Shown here: positions 11,900-23,310 of the stretch, one piece after another
How positions within the stretch are numbered: the first letter of the stretch is position 1
Layout of the letters: each line of letters starts with the position of its first letter
Source: Piper betle
Lineage: Eukaryota; Streptophyta; Magnoliopsida; Piperales; Piperaceae
DNA: 64,000 nucleotides
Assembly: GCA_033002965.1 (NCBI GenBank)
Contig: JAURVB010001798.1
Coordinates: 26,935-90,934, forward strand
Direction: 5' to 3'
The notes under the pieces: model-generated
The model's database searches: none
Told to the model about the DNA's origin: nothing
The model's input: the letters and a program-made list of their open reading frames with translations, nothing else
Translations under genes and position numbers: made by a program

Positions 11900-13640
11900 T
11901 TTGTTACAAGCTTGATTCATATTCTTAATATATCTTTGTCATAATATGATCCATCTTTGACACAAAATCAGTGAGGAATCATCATTACCATCGCTACCAA
12001 AGGAAAGAGAGGTAGACCAACCAGCTATTACCACATTCTTTACAATGCCCCCAAGGAAACAAGCTATGAAGGCAACACTGCAAGCTAGAGAAGGAGAAGA
12101 AAAAGACAAGGAAAGATGTCTGCAATGCAAAGCAAGACAACTCAAGAAAATGATTCTCAGAATATTTACTCAAGTAGGTCCAAGAAACACTAGTCTTGAC
12201 AGTACAACTCCTGCCAAGAAGGGTGGTATCCTTACTAGACAAGTCAACACTAGAGGTGAACCCAAAGAAGAAAAAAGCACATGAAGGGTTTGCCAAGACA
12301 AAGCCAAAAGCAAAAGAGGTTGGAGAAGGCCCAGTGCTACCAATAGAGAAGATAGAAGCCAAAAATGCAGAGAAAGAAGAGAAGAAGATGAAGCAGCTGA
12401 AGAGGAGAAAGTTTGAGCTAAACCACCTAGATTCTCTGAAAGAACAAATACTAGGACAAGGAGAAGATTTCTTAAGGATGAACCCAAAGACCTAGCCCAG
12501 GCTCCACCTCCACCAACCCCTCAAGAGGAAAAGAAGAGAGAGGGACCACAATTTGTAGTCCAGACACTAAGGAAGAAAATGATAGCTAAGAAGTCTAAGA
12601 TTCCATTGCCTACAACTTCTGATCACTATCCTTTTGTCTCAGCCAAGGCCAAGACTCCTTATGAGGAGACATAGCAAGGGAAGCACCTTGCCAAGAAAAG
12701 GGCCCTAGATCTAGAAAGTTACAAGGTAAATGAAGTAGTAATGGATGTTATCAAGGGTCTCGATGAACACAATTCTATGGTAGGCCATATCCGGGAGCAT
12801 TGCAATTGGTGAGAGAGTTCTATGCCAATCTGGCAAAAATTAGAAATGAGAAGGTTTTTGTGAGAGGTGTATGGGTGATGCTAACAAGTGAGACAATCAA
12901 CAAATTGGAAGAAGCACCCAACCATGAGGAAGATGATTACTCAGTGCTATTGGAGGAAGGAGTGGACACCAAGGAGTTAGAAAAGAAGCTATGTGAAGAC
13001 AAGGAAGTGATTTGTGATATAGGAAAAAACAGTCAGCCCCTCACCTTCAATGCCAGAGCATTGCTACCTTATTGGATACTACTCTTCATGTTAATCTACA
13101 GCAAATTGATTCCCACTAACCATACTTTCCATGTCACTTTGGATCGTGCAATCCTCCCTTTGCCATGGTTGAAAGTTGAGTGTTGATGGAGGGCGGATCA
13201 TTTATAACAACATCATCAACTCCATTGGGCCAACCAAGGGACTTTGGTTTCCAGCAATCATCACTAAGCTTTGCACACACTCAAGTGTCCTACTAGAGAA
13301 GAATGAAGAAAAGATAAAAGTCGACCTTACAATCATTGTCAAGGATTCGGCTGAGACACAAACTGTGGGAGGTCAATGCACCGACATTGAGATCCTAGAA
13401 GAGATTAAATGAATTAAGGAAACTCAGAAGCAGATTCTCAATTTCCTGACCTACCCGTACATGGAGAAAAAATAGGTGGAAGAAAAATTGAATTTAACTA
13501 ATGTACCCATTTCTCCTGATTCCAAGTTTGCTGGACCCTCAGGTACCCAGGAAAAAGTAAGCCTAGTACCACCAACTAAACAAAAGTTCAAAATGAAAGC
13601 CACCACTGCAAAGCTTGAGAATGTCCACATCACACCTGAA
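11900..13640 (+). pseudogene. Extra ORF of an Athila/Tat-like element ('putative plant transposon protein' type)
   Basis: A long, broken reading frame downstream of integrase. The first part (about 12045-12690) encodes a Lys/Glu-rich, low-complexity segment. From about 12715 the translation resembles the plant retroelement family described as putative plant transposon protein (I believe Pfam PF20167): VREFYANLAKI, VFVRGVWV, a conserved Leu/Asp region, LTFNARALLPYW (usually LTPxAKxW), and THTFHVT-type residues after LIPTN. At 13176-13186 the frame shifts; the next frame continues with RIIYNNII and LWFPAIITKLC (13190-13280), which in intact members directly follow. Function of this family is unknown. 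A stop follows at 13412, with recognisable low-complexity sequence to about 13640. Family assignment is by memory of motifs. Confidence 0.6.
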
Positions 13641-13876
13641 AGTTAAGAAGTAAGGAAGATGAAGAGGAGGTCGCAACCTATCTCGAAAGAGACCCCCTCA
13701 CAAGTCATTTCACATAAGTGAACCTCAGCTTCGAGGATGAAGATTTACATACCTAATGAGCAATTCTCTATCACTCCTCTCTTTTTTTATCTATCTTGCT
13801 GCTACTCTACTTACATCTAATCAGAACTATTATTTTGATAATTGCTTGTTTGATCAAACCATGAGGGCACAGTTGC

Positions 13877-13896
13877 AACTAAGTTTGGGGGAGGAA
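13877..13896 (+). other. Polypurine tract of the Athila/Tat-like element
   Basis: The sequence AAGTTTGGGGGAGG is the characteristic plus-strand polypurine tract just before the 3' LTR of many plant Tat/Athila elements. It follows the extra ORF in the same orientation. A clear 3' LTR cannot be delimited after it. Confidence 0.6.
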
Positions 13897-13999
13897 CAAA
13901 TTAATTATTATTTTGTGTTTTATAATTATTGTGCGTGCTAGACAAAAGGATACTTTGATGCATTAGGAAATAAGGCATTCTAATTTTGTGATCATAGCA

Positions 14000-15048
14000 T
14001 GATTTGATTAGTGCGACTTTTACATTAGTAAAGTTTTGTAGGGTATATTTTCAATAACAATTCAGGTATTAGCCAACAAATGTCCAACTTAGTTAGGATT
14101 AAAATGGAAACTTTTGCAAGTCTAAGAGAGAAGAAAATTAGAATCTCTTGAGTCGGTGGAGCATTGGATGTTGAAACGAGAGGAGGAGCTTGATCATCCG
14201 TCTTCCTCTTCTTGGAATCCATATAAGTATAAACGTCATCATCACCTCTAAGAACATTCCAACAAATCAAAATGTTAATATTGATTGATTTTGCCAAGGC
14301 ATTGTAGACTTCCGAGGATTTGATCTTCACCAACGATCTTTGCAACAAAGTCGTGAACATTCTAGCATATGGAAGACATGCCCTCTTTTCATTTATGCAT
14401 CTAAACAAATGATTGAGAATAAGCAAAGGAAGGTTAATCTTTCTTCCCGTGAGAATACCATAAATAGCATATATGGCAAAGTATAACAACTCCATAGTGT
14501 GTCCAGTTTGTGGTAAAATGTTGGATAACATAATTTGCCACTAACATAAGCCATTGGAGAAAGGTTGTTGGCATGCATTGGATTCTTGTAAGAGATGCCC
14601 GGTTGACACACCACACCTTCCACGTCTTCTCTAGGTACAAGTACAAAGAATTGTTCCCCTTGAATGTTGTTGAAATATTTATCTTTACCATCCTCCATGA
14701 CTTGTAAAAACTTGGCAATTTGAGAGGATTTTAACATGAACTTAGAAGTCCATACTTTGGAGGCAATGTGAAAATTGTTTATCCGGTCCATGTTGTAAAC
14801 TTCCCTCAAAACATATAGGCTCACGGCTTCAAGTTAAGTGGACATGGATGATATCCCCTCTTGTACTTCGAACATTGCCATAATGTCGGGATAAGCTCAA
14901 TCAGTTCTTCAAAGTCAACCATCACCTCACAAACAGGTTACTTCTTGTCAAAATCCTCTTTTTCTAATATTTTCTTTGTGAGGAGATCCCCACCGGCTTC
15001 AGAAGAGGATGCTGCTCGGGCCTTGATTCGAGAGGATGAGGATGCCAT
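14000..15048 (-). pseudogene. Second, oppositely oriented 'putative plant transposon protein'-like ORF
   Basis: Reading the minus strand from ATG at 15048: a Ser-rich N-terminus, then a stop at about 14940 after EKEDFDKK, and further stops near 14833 and 14818. The frame from 14824 contains REVYNMDR, IASKVWTSKF, FFVLVPREDVEGVV, YKNPMHANNLSPMAYV (the 'LSPxA' position). After a frame change near 14450 it continues with YGILTGRKINL, LPYARMFTTLL and a C-terminal SKKRKTDDQAPP. The order LSPxAK-W then YxILTGxxINxxxxI matches the same family as the plus-strand remnant at 11900-13640, but it is a different, diverged copy pointing the other way. Role unknown. Confidence 0.5.
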
Positions 15049-15904
15049 CTAATAAACATAACTACAAAGTGACAATTATTAGAAAGAATAAACATAGCTC
15101 ATAGAACCAAGTTACCCAAGTTCAAAAATCATACCTAAAAGAAGCTTAAGGCTATAGACTTAATTACTAGGAGTATGTGGGAACTCGTGTATACACAATA
15201 TATGTTATGAAACTATGATAGAGCATTTGCTTCTTCTTAAAAAACAAGCAAAAATTGCATATACCCATTATATTTTTACACAAAAGAAAAGTTTAAAAAA
15301 TGCATTCAATTAGAAATAAAATATGCTTAGCATAGTAAGTAAATCATTCAACCAAGAATGTACAAGCAAATAATAGAAATCATATAACCTATGCACAAAA
15401 ATATAAACAAAATAGAGTAGAAGGGAGGAGATGATAGATTATAGCTTAATAACCACAATAGGAGTGAAAATCATGCATACCAAGGATGATTAGAGGATTA
15501 AACGGAAGAAAAGCAACAATTGGAGGTTAGAGAGATGATCATAAATGGGTAAAAGAGTCGTTGATTGGAAAAATACAGGTTTTTTGCACGTTGTTCAGTT
15601 TCTGAAGAGATTTCTAAAGTCAATGATCAGAAACCAAACTTATTTCCGATCATGGTGTTTCAAAGTGTGCACAACGATCGAAGTGTCATTCGGAAACCAA
15701 TCGTTCTTCCCATCGATTTAATTTAAGACATTCATTAAAAACACGATTCTTGGTCACTTGATTAATATAAAACACCATTAATTGATGTTTGTATTGAAAG
15801 TGGCTGTTTTCCATACAAAAGCATAAAAAGAAAATGATAATAAAAATCAATTAAAAACCCTAAAAACAAAGTGAAAATGTCAAAACTTAAAACATGATTA
15901 AATC
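15049..15904. other. AT-rich spacer between two retroelement remnants
   Basis: No gene seen. It could be the 5' leader of the minus-strand ORF starting at 15048 or old LTR sequence. It is not similar to the LTR at 23311-24374, so it is not the missing 3' LTR of the neighbouring Copia element. Confidence 0.4.
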
Positions 15905-18900
15905 AAGTAAAAGGGTTTGGGAGAAGACCCAATTCATTTCTAAGGGCAATAAAAGGCTCCTCTCCCGAAGGCTTTATAAAAATATCACTTAGTTGACGAT
16001 TGGTTGAATTGTATTATATGTGAACATCACTATTTTGGACATGTTCTCAAATAAAATTATATCAAACCTCAACGTGTTTGATTCAGGAGTGTGAAACCTG
16101 ATTTTTGAAATACTTATTGCATTAGCATTATCACAATATAAAGGAGTTTTAGAAAGAGTTAATCCATAGTCTTGTGTGTGTTGCATCCAAAGAATTTGTG
16201 CACATCCCATGCCAACGGAAATATACTTGGCTTTGGAGATTGAAAGAGCTATTGAATTTTGTTTATTACATTATCAAGACACTAAACAAATTTCTAAAAA
16301 ATAGCATGCACCACTTGTGCTTGTGCTATCACAAATAGATCCTACAAAATTGGCATCGGTAGCATATAAATCAAAATGTGATTGTTTATGATTCCATAAC
16401 CCAAAATCTCTTTTATGTTTTATGTCTTTAATTATTTTTTGACGGCAAACAAGTGAGATTCTTTAGGATTAGATTGATCTCTAGCACATAAGCACACACT
16501 AAGCATTATATCAGGTCTACTAGAAATTAGATATAATAAACTCCCTACCATGCTCTCATAAAGCTTTCGATCAACCAACTTGCCATCTTCGTCTTTGTCT
16601 AACTTACACGATCGACTCATTGTCACTTTTATAGCTTTAGAAAATGAAAGACTAAACTTGTCAACAAGTTCTAGTGTATATTTAGATTGACATTCAAAAA
16701 TTCATTCTTGAAATTGTTTTATTTGAAGTCCAAAAAAAAATTTCAAGTCTCTCATCATACTCATTTCAAAATCGTTACTTATTAATTGTGCAAACTCATG
16801 ACAGTTCTAGCATTCTTTGAACCGAATATTATATCATCAACATATATTTGCACAATTAAGATATTGTTTTGAGCTTCTTTTGTAAATAAGGTGGTGTCTA
16901 CTTTACCTCCTGTAAATATATTTGAAAGTATAAAATTACTTAACCTTCCATACCAAGCTCTAAGTGTTTGTTTGAGGCAGTAGAGAGCTTTCATTAATTT
17001 AAACACATGATCATGGTTTTGAACATCGTCCAAACCCTTGTGGTTGCTTGATATGGAGTTGTTCTTCAATATCTTCATTTCAGAATACACTTTTAACATT
17101 TATTTGCTGCAAAACAAAGTCATTATAACATGCGTATGCCAATAAAATTCTTATGAAGTGAAGTCTAGCAACTGGGACAAAATTTTTGTCACAATCAATT
17201 CCTTCCTTTTGAGTATAACTTTGAGCCACAAGTCTTTCCTTATTTTTTATTATGATAACTTGCTCATCTAGTTTGTTATTAAAGATCAATTTTGTTCCAA
17301 TAATAGGACGATCTTTTGGACGAGGTACAAGTGTCCACGCTTTATTTCTTTTAAATTGATGAATATATTCTTGCATAGCAATCATCCATGCTTCATCTTT
17401 CTCAGCTTCTTTGGAATTCTTTGGTTCAATTTGAGATAAGAAAGGAGAATGTGAATTTTCATTAAGTATCATAGATCGAGTCATGACACCTTGGGATTGA
17501 GTTCCACTAATTAAATTTTATAGATGATCTTTTGGAAATGTTAATGTCTTCTTAATTTCAATGCTTAAAGTAGAAGGAACCATAATTTTGAGTTCATCAA
17601 GATCTCATCATACTCAACATCAACTTCCATAGAGTTATTTTCATGAAAGACAACATTTGTTGTTTCTTCAACAACATTTGTAATAATGTTATAAACTCTA
17701 TATGTGGAGCTATTATACGACTAACCCAAAAAGACATCCTCATTTGATTTAGAATCAAATTGATGGAGTCGATCCTTTGTGTTTAAATAAAACATTTTGA
17801 TCCAAAAATTTTGAAATAAGAAGTGAAAGGGATTTTATCATAGCAAAGCTCATAGAAAGTTTTACCAATGAGAGGTCTTACGAAACATCTATTGCATATA
17901 TGACATGTCATGTTTATTGCTTCAGCCCAAAACTTGTAAGGTAAGTTTTGGTTCTTAAGTAGAGTTCTTCCCATCTCTACTAGAGATCAGTTTTTTCTTT
18001 CAACAACTCCATTTTGTTGGGGCATCTTTCGAGCTGAAAATTGATGTTTTAATTCTTGTGTTTTCAACAAGTATATAATTTTTACTACTCAAGTTTGATG
18101 TTTGCATGGGTTCTAACAACCCCAAATGCAAAAGTTCTAACATCTAGTTATTGTGACTTTGTTGATGAGTTTGTTTGAGCTCTTGACTTGCTTTCCTTTA
18201 AGGTATGGTTCTCACTTGTTCTTGGATTTGTCATAAATTTTTAGCAACCTTTTGACCAACTCAATTGATTGTAGATACTTTAGTAACTTCAAGTTCAAAT
18301 GACCAAGCTTTCTATGCCAAAAGTTAGTTGAATCTTCCAAGGCTACAAGGCAATCTCAATTGCATTCACTCAAATCATTAGTACTAACTACATAAACATT
18401 ATTTTTTCTTCGGATGAAACATTATGATGGTTCAAACACAACTCTTTTGTTGGAATCACATGATTGAATTATGCTAAGCAAGATGTGTTTCAAGCCATCA
18501 ACTAAATAACATTATTTATAGATGGCGTCTTGCCAATTTTACCTTTTCCCATGATCTTTGTAAAACCCCGAAAATAATAATTAGGTTATTTTATTTAGGG
18601 TTTTGTAAATTTTATAACGAACCATAAATAATATTTAATTTAATTTATTCTTAAAAATCAATATCATAAATCATCAATTTTAACATTTAGAGTACCGGTA
18701 CAATGGTTTTAAATAAGTTTTATTTATTAAATTTTTTGGATTGAGACCATTCATATTAATTCAACAATCAATTTTTTCACTTTTCGTTATCATGCAAATA
18801 ATATAATTATGAATGATTACATTCTTTTTTATAAAATTTAGTGTACTAACTTCTTGGATTCCACATATATTCTTCTACATAAAGGAGAATTTTGTTAATG

Positions 18901-19890
18901 ATAAATAAAACATTAAGTTGATTGTTTGTGAGAATATTTGGCACACAAAGGGAAGCTTTTCGAGAAGTTTTATTCATATTAAGACCATGTTTCAAAGTTG
19001 CAGGTGCCTCATCACAATTCTAAGTCCGTATAATTATTCAAAATGTTATATATAATCTTATTTAGGAGTCTTGGTTGGCCTGAGCTTACATTTAATTACC
19101 ATGCACCGAGCACAACCGAGGTCAAAGAATTGACTCAGTTCAACACTAGGCAGCATCCTTAAAATTCTCAAAAGATTAAATACCTGCCTCCATGCCAAAA
19201 GGGGTGATAAGGCGCAATGGCTCAAGACGACTCATTATGCAACTGTGATACCAAGAGGGTGAGTCAATGGCAAATATTGGTAACTATAGGCCAAGGGCCA
19301 CGTAGCATGTGTGAACATATATAGGATTGTAGCTGGATGGGGTGGCCGCCCCTCCCGGCATAATAAGAGCTCGGCATAGGCTCATAATTATTAAAAGATT
19401 CAAATCCAGATGTTGTGGAATATATTAACTTGTTTCTTGTAATTATATGACTTAGTATTTTTACCACTAACGTGGAATTGCCTGTGCAGGTGTGACCATG
19501 GAAGGATGGGTAGAGTCAGGACAAGTGGAGGACACTATTATTTAACTTTTGAATTTTCTTATTTGTTATTATAGTTCTAGATTGTTTGCATAGCAGTGGG
19601 ATTTTGGTTCGGTTTATGGGGCTTAAATTATTCTGAGCATTTATTATATTATATTTTATGTCATAGTTTATAAAATATTGACAATTAATAGAAAGTAATT
19701 TATGAGACACTTAGTTTCGTATAGTAACACTTGGCTCGTGGCCTGGAACGGGCAGGTCGTTACAATCTTATCTTTCCTATTATCTCCAAAAATAACCAAA
19801 CCTCCATGATAAGAAGAAAAGATTGAAAACATTATGGAGTCTCTTGTTATATGTTTTGAACATCTACTATCAAGAATCCACAAAGTGGAA
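15905..19890 (-). pseudogene. Copia (Sirevirus) pol remnant: protease-integrase-RT-RNase H
   Basis: Pieces in order on the minus strand. Protease: WILDSRCSKHIT (about 19880), where the catalytic DSG is changed to DSR. Then VIFGDNRKDKI at 19800-19765, interrupted by the solo LTR, resuming at 18558 with MGKGKIGKTPS. Integrase C-terminal half: LPYKFWAEAI at about 17930, then a KIFGSKC motif. Reverse transcriptase: AWMIAMQEYIHQF, NKAWTLVPRPKDRPIIGTK, VARLHFIRILLAYAC (17480-17080), then LKALYCLKQ-like, RAWYGRLSNF and the intact catalytic YVDD with IIFGS (17000-16810). Then KLVDRKLYESMVGSLLYL and SRPDIM (16590-16500). RNase H: TPLYCDNANAISIS (16140-16090) and a C-terminal QLSDIFIKP block near 15990. 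Several frameshifts and stops. Confidence 0.8.
18559..19764 (+). mobile_element. Solo LTR inserted in the Sirevirus pol
   Basis: Runs from TGTAAAACCCCGAAAATAA to GGCAGGTCGTTACA and is flanked by a perfect 5-bp target duplication, ATCTT at 18554-18558 and 19765-19769. It interrupts the protease region exactly: the protein reads through once it is removed. Its ends and much of its body match the two LTRs of the element at 29942-34505, so it belongs to the same family. This copy lacks the 33-bp minisatellite those LTRs carry; at that position it has about 400 bp of non-repeated sequence. Being 1206 bp with TG...CA and a TSD but no internal region, it is most simply a solo LTR. Confidence 0.88.
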
Positions 19891-20785
19891 TTCTTGATAG
19901 GTTATTCTAAAGTCAATAAAACTTTGACTTTAGCCATCCACCTATATTTTCCTTTATGTACAGTTTTTCTTACTCTACAAAAAGGGTTAATATGATCTTG
20001 TTGTCCACAATAAGAACTTGTTTGATAAGAAGCTTTAACAAAGCATAAATGTTCATTGAATTTCCCTTTATGATTTTTACCCCCATGCCCAAGTTTACAT
20101 GATAGATTTTGTTGGAAGAATAGCATATTGTTGAGCTTACTTGTTCCTCCAATAAAGTTGTTGACTATCTTTTTCTCATTCATCAAGTTCTTATGAAGAA
20201 CTTGATTTTCCTTCTTCAAGTTCACATTTTGACTTGATAGAAAGCTATTCTCCCAAGTAAGTTTATCTTTTTCCTTTTGGAGAGATTTGACTATCTTTTT
20301 GAGCTCCTTATTCTTCCTAATAGTCAAAAGAGAGTCATTATATAATTCATGAAAAGCACATTAAAAATCACCTTCTATGTCATCAATTGCCATGAAGCAA
20401 TATTGAGTCATGTCTACGTCATCGCTTATAGACTCATCATCACTCATGGAGGCTTGAAAAACTTTATTTCCGTTGCCATCCTTCTTGTTTGGACATTCAT
20501 TTTGCATGTGGTCATATCCATTATATCTATAGCTCTTGATTTTATTCTTCTTAATATCTTTCTTTGTCTCCTTGTTGTAGTCCTCCTTGACTTCCTTTCT
20601 TTTAACTACTTTGTTTTCCATCTTTTGAAATCTCCTTTGCTGCAAAAAAATGTTTAAACTTACGAGTTAGTAAAGCAACATCTTCATCATCACTTACATC
20701 GTAGTCCTCTAACATTAGCTTGACAGCTAGGTCCGTCTTCTTTTTAGATGACTCTTTTCCTCCTTGTTATCTTGGAGAGTTTGTT

Positions 20786-22182
20786 TGTAACGACCCAGCC
20801 CAAAGTGCAACATAATGGGCCTAAGTCATTTCTTTAAAATGGGTACCCCGAAAGTTAAAGTTCTATTCCAGTAGGTATTAGACGTGGGACTAAGCCTTAG
20901 AATTTCGTCCCCGAAATGCCTATTCTTGGCCCGTTGCTAGCCCCAGCCCACGACCTTTACTGGCCCGTGACCAGTAGCCGAGCCAACGTTTCTAATCCAG
21001 CCCACCATCTAACACGGAACCAGGTCGGCTCTGATACCATTTTTAACGACCCAGCCTAAAGTGTAACGTAATGGGCTAAGTCATTTCTTTAAAATGGGTA
21101 TTGTGAGATCCCTCAACTTAGTCCCACATCTAATACCTATTGGGAGAAGATCCTGTTTATAAGTGGGAATGGACTAGAGATCTTTAACTTTCGGGGTGCC
21201 CATTTAAAGAAATGACTTAGCCATTACGTTACACTAGGCTGAGTCGTTACAAATGGTATCGAGCCGACCTGGTTCCGTGTTAGATGGTGGGCTGGATTAG
21301 AAGCGTTGGCTAGGCTGCCGGTCACGGGCCAGAAGGTCGTGGGTTGGGGCTAGCAACGGGCCAAGAATAGGCATTTCGGGGACAAAATTCCCTAAGGTGG
21401 GTGGATTGTGAGATCCCTCAACTTAGTCCCACATCTAATACCTACTGGGAGAAGATCCTGTTTATGAGTGGGAATGGACTATAGATCTTTAACTTCTGGG
21501 GTACCCATTTTAAAGAAATGACTTAGGCCCATTACGTTGCACTTTGGGCCGGGTCGTTACAAATGGTATCAGAGCCGACCTGGTTCCGTGTTAGATGGTG
21601 GGATGGACTAGGGACGTTGGCTAGGCTGCCGGTCATGGGCCAAAAAGGTCGTGGGCTGGGGCTAGCAACGGGCCAAGAATAGGCATTTCGGGGACGAAAT
21701 TCCCTAAGGTGGGTGGATTGTGAGATCCCTCAACTTAGTCCCACATCTAATACCTATTGGGAGAAGATCCTGTTTATAAGTGGGAATGGACTAGAGATCT
21801 TTAACTTCTGGGGTACCCATTTTAAAGAAATGACTAGCCCATTACGTTACACTTTAGGCTGGGTCGTTACAAATGGTATCAGAGCCGACCTGGTTCCGTG
21901 TTAGATGGTGGGCTGGATTAGAAACGTTGGCTAGGCTGCCGGTCACGGGCCAGAAGGTCGTGGGTTGGGGCTAGCAACGGGCCAAGAATAGGCATTTCGA
22001 GGACAAAATTCCCTAAGGTGGGTGGAATGTGAGATCCCTCAACTTAGTCCCACATCTAATACCTACTGGGAGAAGATCCTGTTTATGAGTGAGAATGGAC
22101 TATAGATCTTTAACTTCTGGGGTACCCATTTTAAAGAAATGACTTAGGCCCATTATGTTGCACTTTGGGCCGGGTCGTTACA
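20786..22182. mobile_element. Compound TRIM retroelement: inverted segment plus LTR-int-LTR-int-LTR-int-LTR array
   Basis: Flanked by a perfect 5-bp duplication TTGTT (20781-20785, 22183-22187). Direct part: LTRs at 21102-21251, 21407-21561, 21719-21871 and 22028-22182, each starting TGTGAGATCCC and ending GTCGTTACA, separated by ~155-bp internal segments. Each internal segment starts with the iMet primer site TGGTATC(A)GAGCCGACC and ends in the purine-rich AAGGTGGGTGGA(T). Inverted part, 20786-21100: a truncated reversed LTR, a reversed internal segment (primer-site complement GGCTCTGATACCA at about 21028-21040) and another truncated reversed LTR. There is no coding capacity. Structure and sequence style match the plant TRIM class (Terminal-repeat Retrotransposon In Miniature), which depends on other elements for mobilisation. 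Confidence 0.9.
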
Positions 22183-22242
22183 TTGTTCATGGATGATAAG
22201 TGATTTTTAAGTAACTCCTCAAGACTCAACTTTTTCAAGTCT

Positions 22243-22880
22243 TTGGCTTCTTCAATAGTTGTTACCTTAGCTCACCATTCCTTTGTAAGAGCTTGCAATA
22301 ATTTACATTTAAGTTCAACTATAGACATTTTCTTGCCTAAACCTACAAGACCGACTATTATTTCATTGAACCAATTATACATAGTTGTTACCTTAGGTCT
22401 CCATTCCTTTGGAAGAGCTTGCAATAATTTGCGATTGATTTCAACTGTAGACATTTTCTTGCCTAAACCTGCAAGGCCAGCTATTATTTCTTTGACTTCT
22501 TCAATAGTTGTTACCTTAGGTCTCCATTCCTTTGGAAAAGCTTGCAATAATTTGCATTTAAGTTCAACTATAGACATTTTCTTGCCTAAACCTGCAAGAC
22601 CAACTATTATTTCATTGAACCAATTATACATAGTTGTTACCTTAGGTCTCCATTCCTTTAGAAGAGCTTGCAATAATTTGCGATTAAGTTCAACTATAGA
22701 CATTTTCTTGCCTAAACCTGCAAGACCAACTATTATTTCTTTGGCTTCTTCAATAGTTGTTACCTTAGGTCTCCATTCCTTTGGAAGAGCTTGCAATAAT
22801 TTGCGATTAAGTTCAACTATAGACATTTTCTTGCCTAAACCTGCAAGACCAACTATTATTTCATTGAACCAATTATACAT
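22243..22880 (-). repeat. In-frame tandem repeats inside the Sirevirus gag (five copies, ~120 bp)
   Basis: Five copies of a ~117-123-bp unit, with alternating junction blocks: MYNWFNE before copies 1, 3 and 5, and IEEAKE/IEEVKE before copies 2 and 4. All copies stay in one open frame. Copies differ by only a few substitutions (e.g. ELNRK versus ELKCK; ALPKEW versus ALLKEW, AFPKEW, ALTKEW). Confidence 0.9.
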
Positions 22881-23310
22881 AGTTGAAATTGACTTATCCA
22901 ACTTCAATTTAAAGAGCTTATATTTATGAGTAAGATTACTAATTTTAGACTCTTTCACCTGATTAGTAACCTTATGACTTACTTCTAATAACAATCATAT
23001 GTCTTAAGTGGATTGACATAAAGACACTCTATTGTACTTTTACTTAAACCACAAAATAGAGCATCATAACTTTAACATTAGTAGTAAATTCCTCTTTCTC
23101 TTTCTCGGTCCAAATAGAACAAGGAGTAGGGGGTATTTCATAACCATCTTCAATCCTTTTCCATATATCAAACTCGATAAAAAATAAAATGATTCTCTCT
23201 CTACTTTCCAAAAATTATAATTAGACTCAATGAAAAGAGGAGGTCTAGTTGTAGACTGTCCCTCCGGAGGTTCTGTGCTATTATCCATGAATACCCGGCT
23301 TAATACCAAA

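Larger units (their letters stand above)
20345..23288 (-). pseudogene. Copia (Sirevirus) gag, split by a TRIM insertion and carrying internal duplications
   Basis: Starts at ATG 23288 (MDNSTEPPEGQSTTRPP), a few bases after the primer-binding site. The N-terminal 'NYNFWKVERESF' fits the Copia gag start motif. After a frame change the central part (22994-22272) is a 240-codon open frame in which a ~40-residue block (NEIIVGLAGLGKKMS...KLLQALPKEWRPKVTT) is repeated five times. It continues LKKLSLEELLKNHLSSMN to 22188, where the TRIM (22182-20786) is inserted, and resumes KLSKITRRKRV at 20780. The zinc-knuckle region at about 20560-20500 reads YRYNGYDHMQNECPN, with the first two Cys replaced by Tyr. 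A coiled-coil Lys/Glu-rich segment follows (20327-20150). The gene is dead. Confidence 0.75.

Noticed and set aside
12170..12487. Leu-rich minus-strand frame of 105 codons opposite the extra ORF
   Set aside because: Antisense image of the Lys/Glu-rich plus-strand coding sequence (AAG/GAA read as CTT/TTC).
20786..22182. Cassandra-type TRIM (LTR carrying 5S rRNA-like sequence) or a tRNA cluster
   Set aside because: No 5S-like internal promoter boxes are seen in the LTR; the tRNA-like words are primer-binding sites, not tRNA genes.
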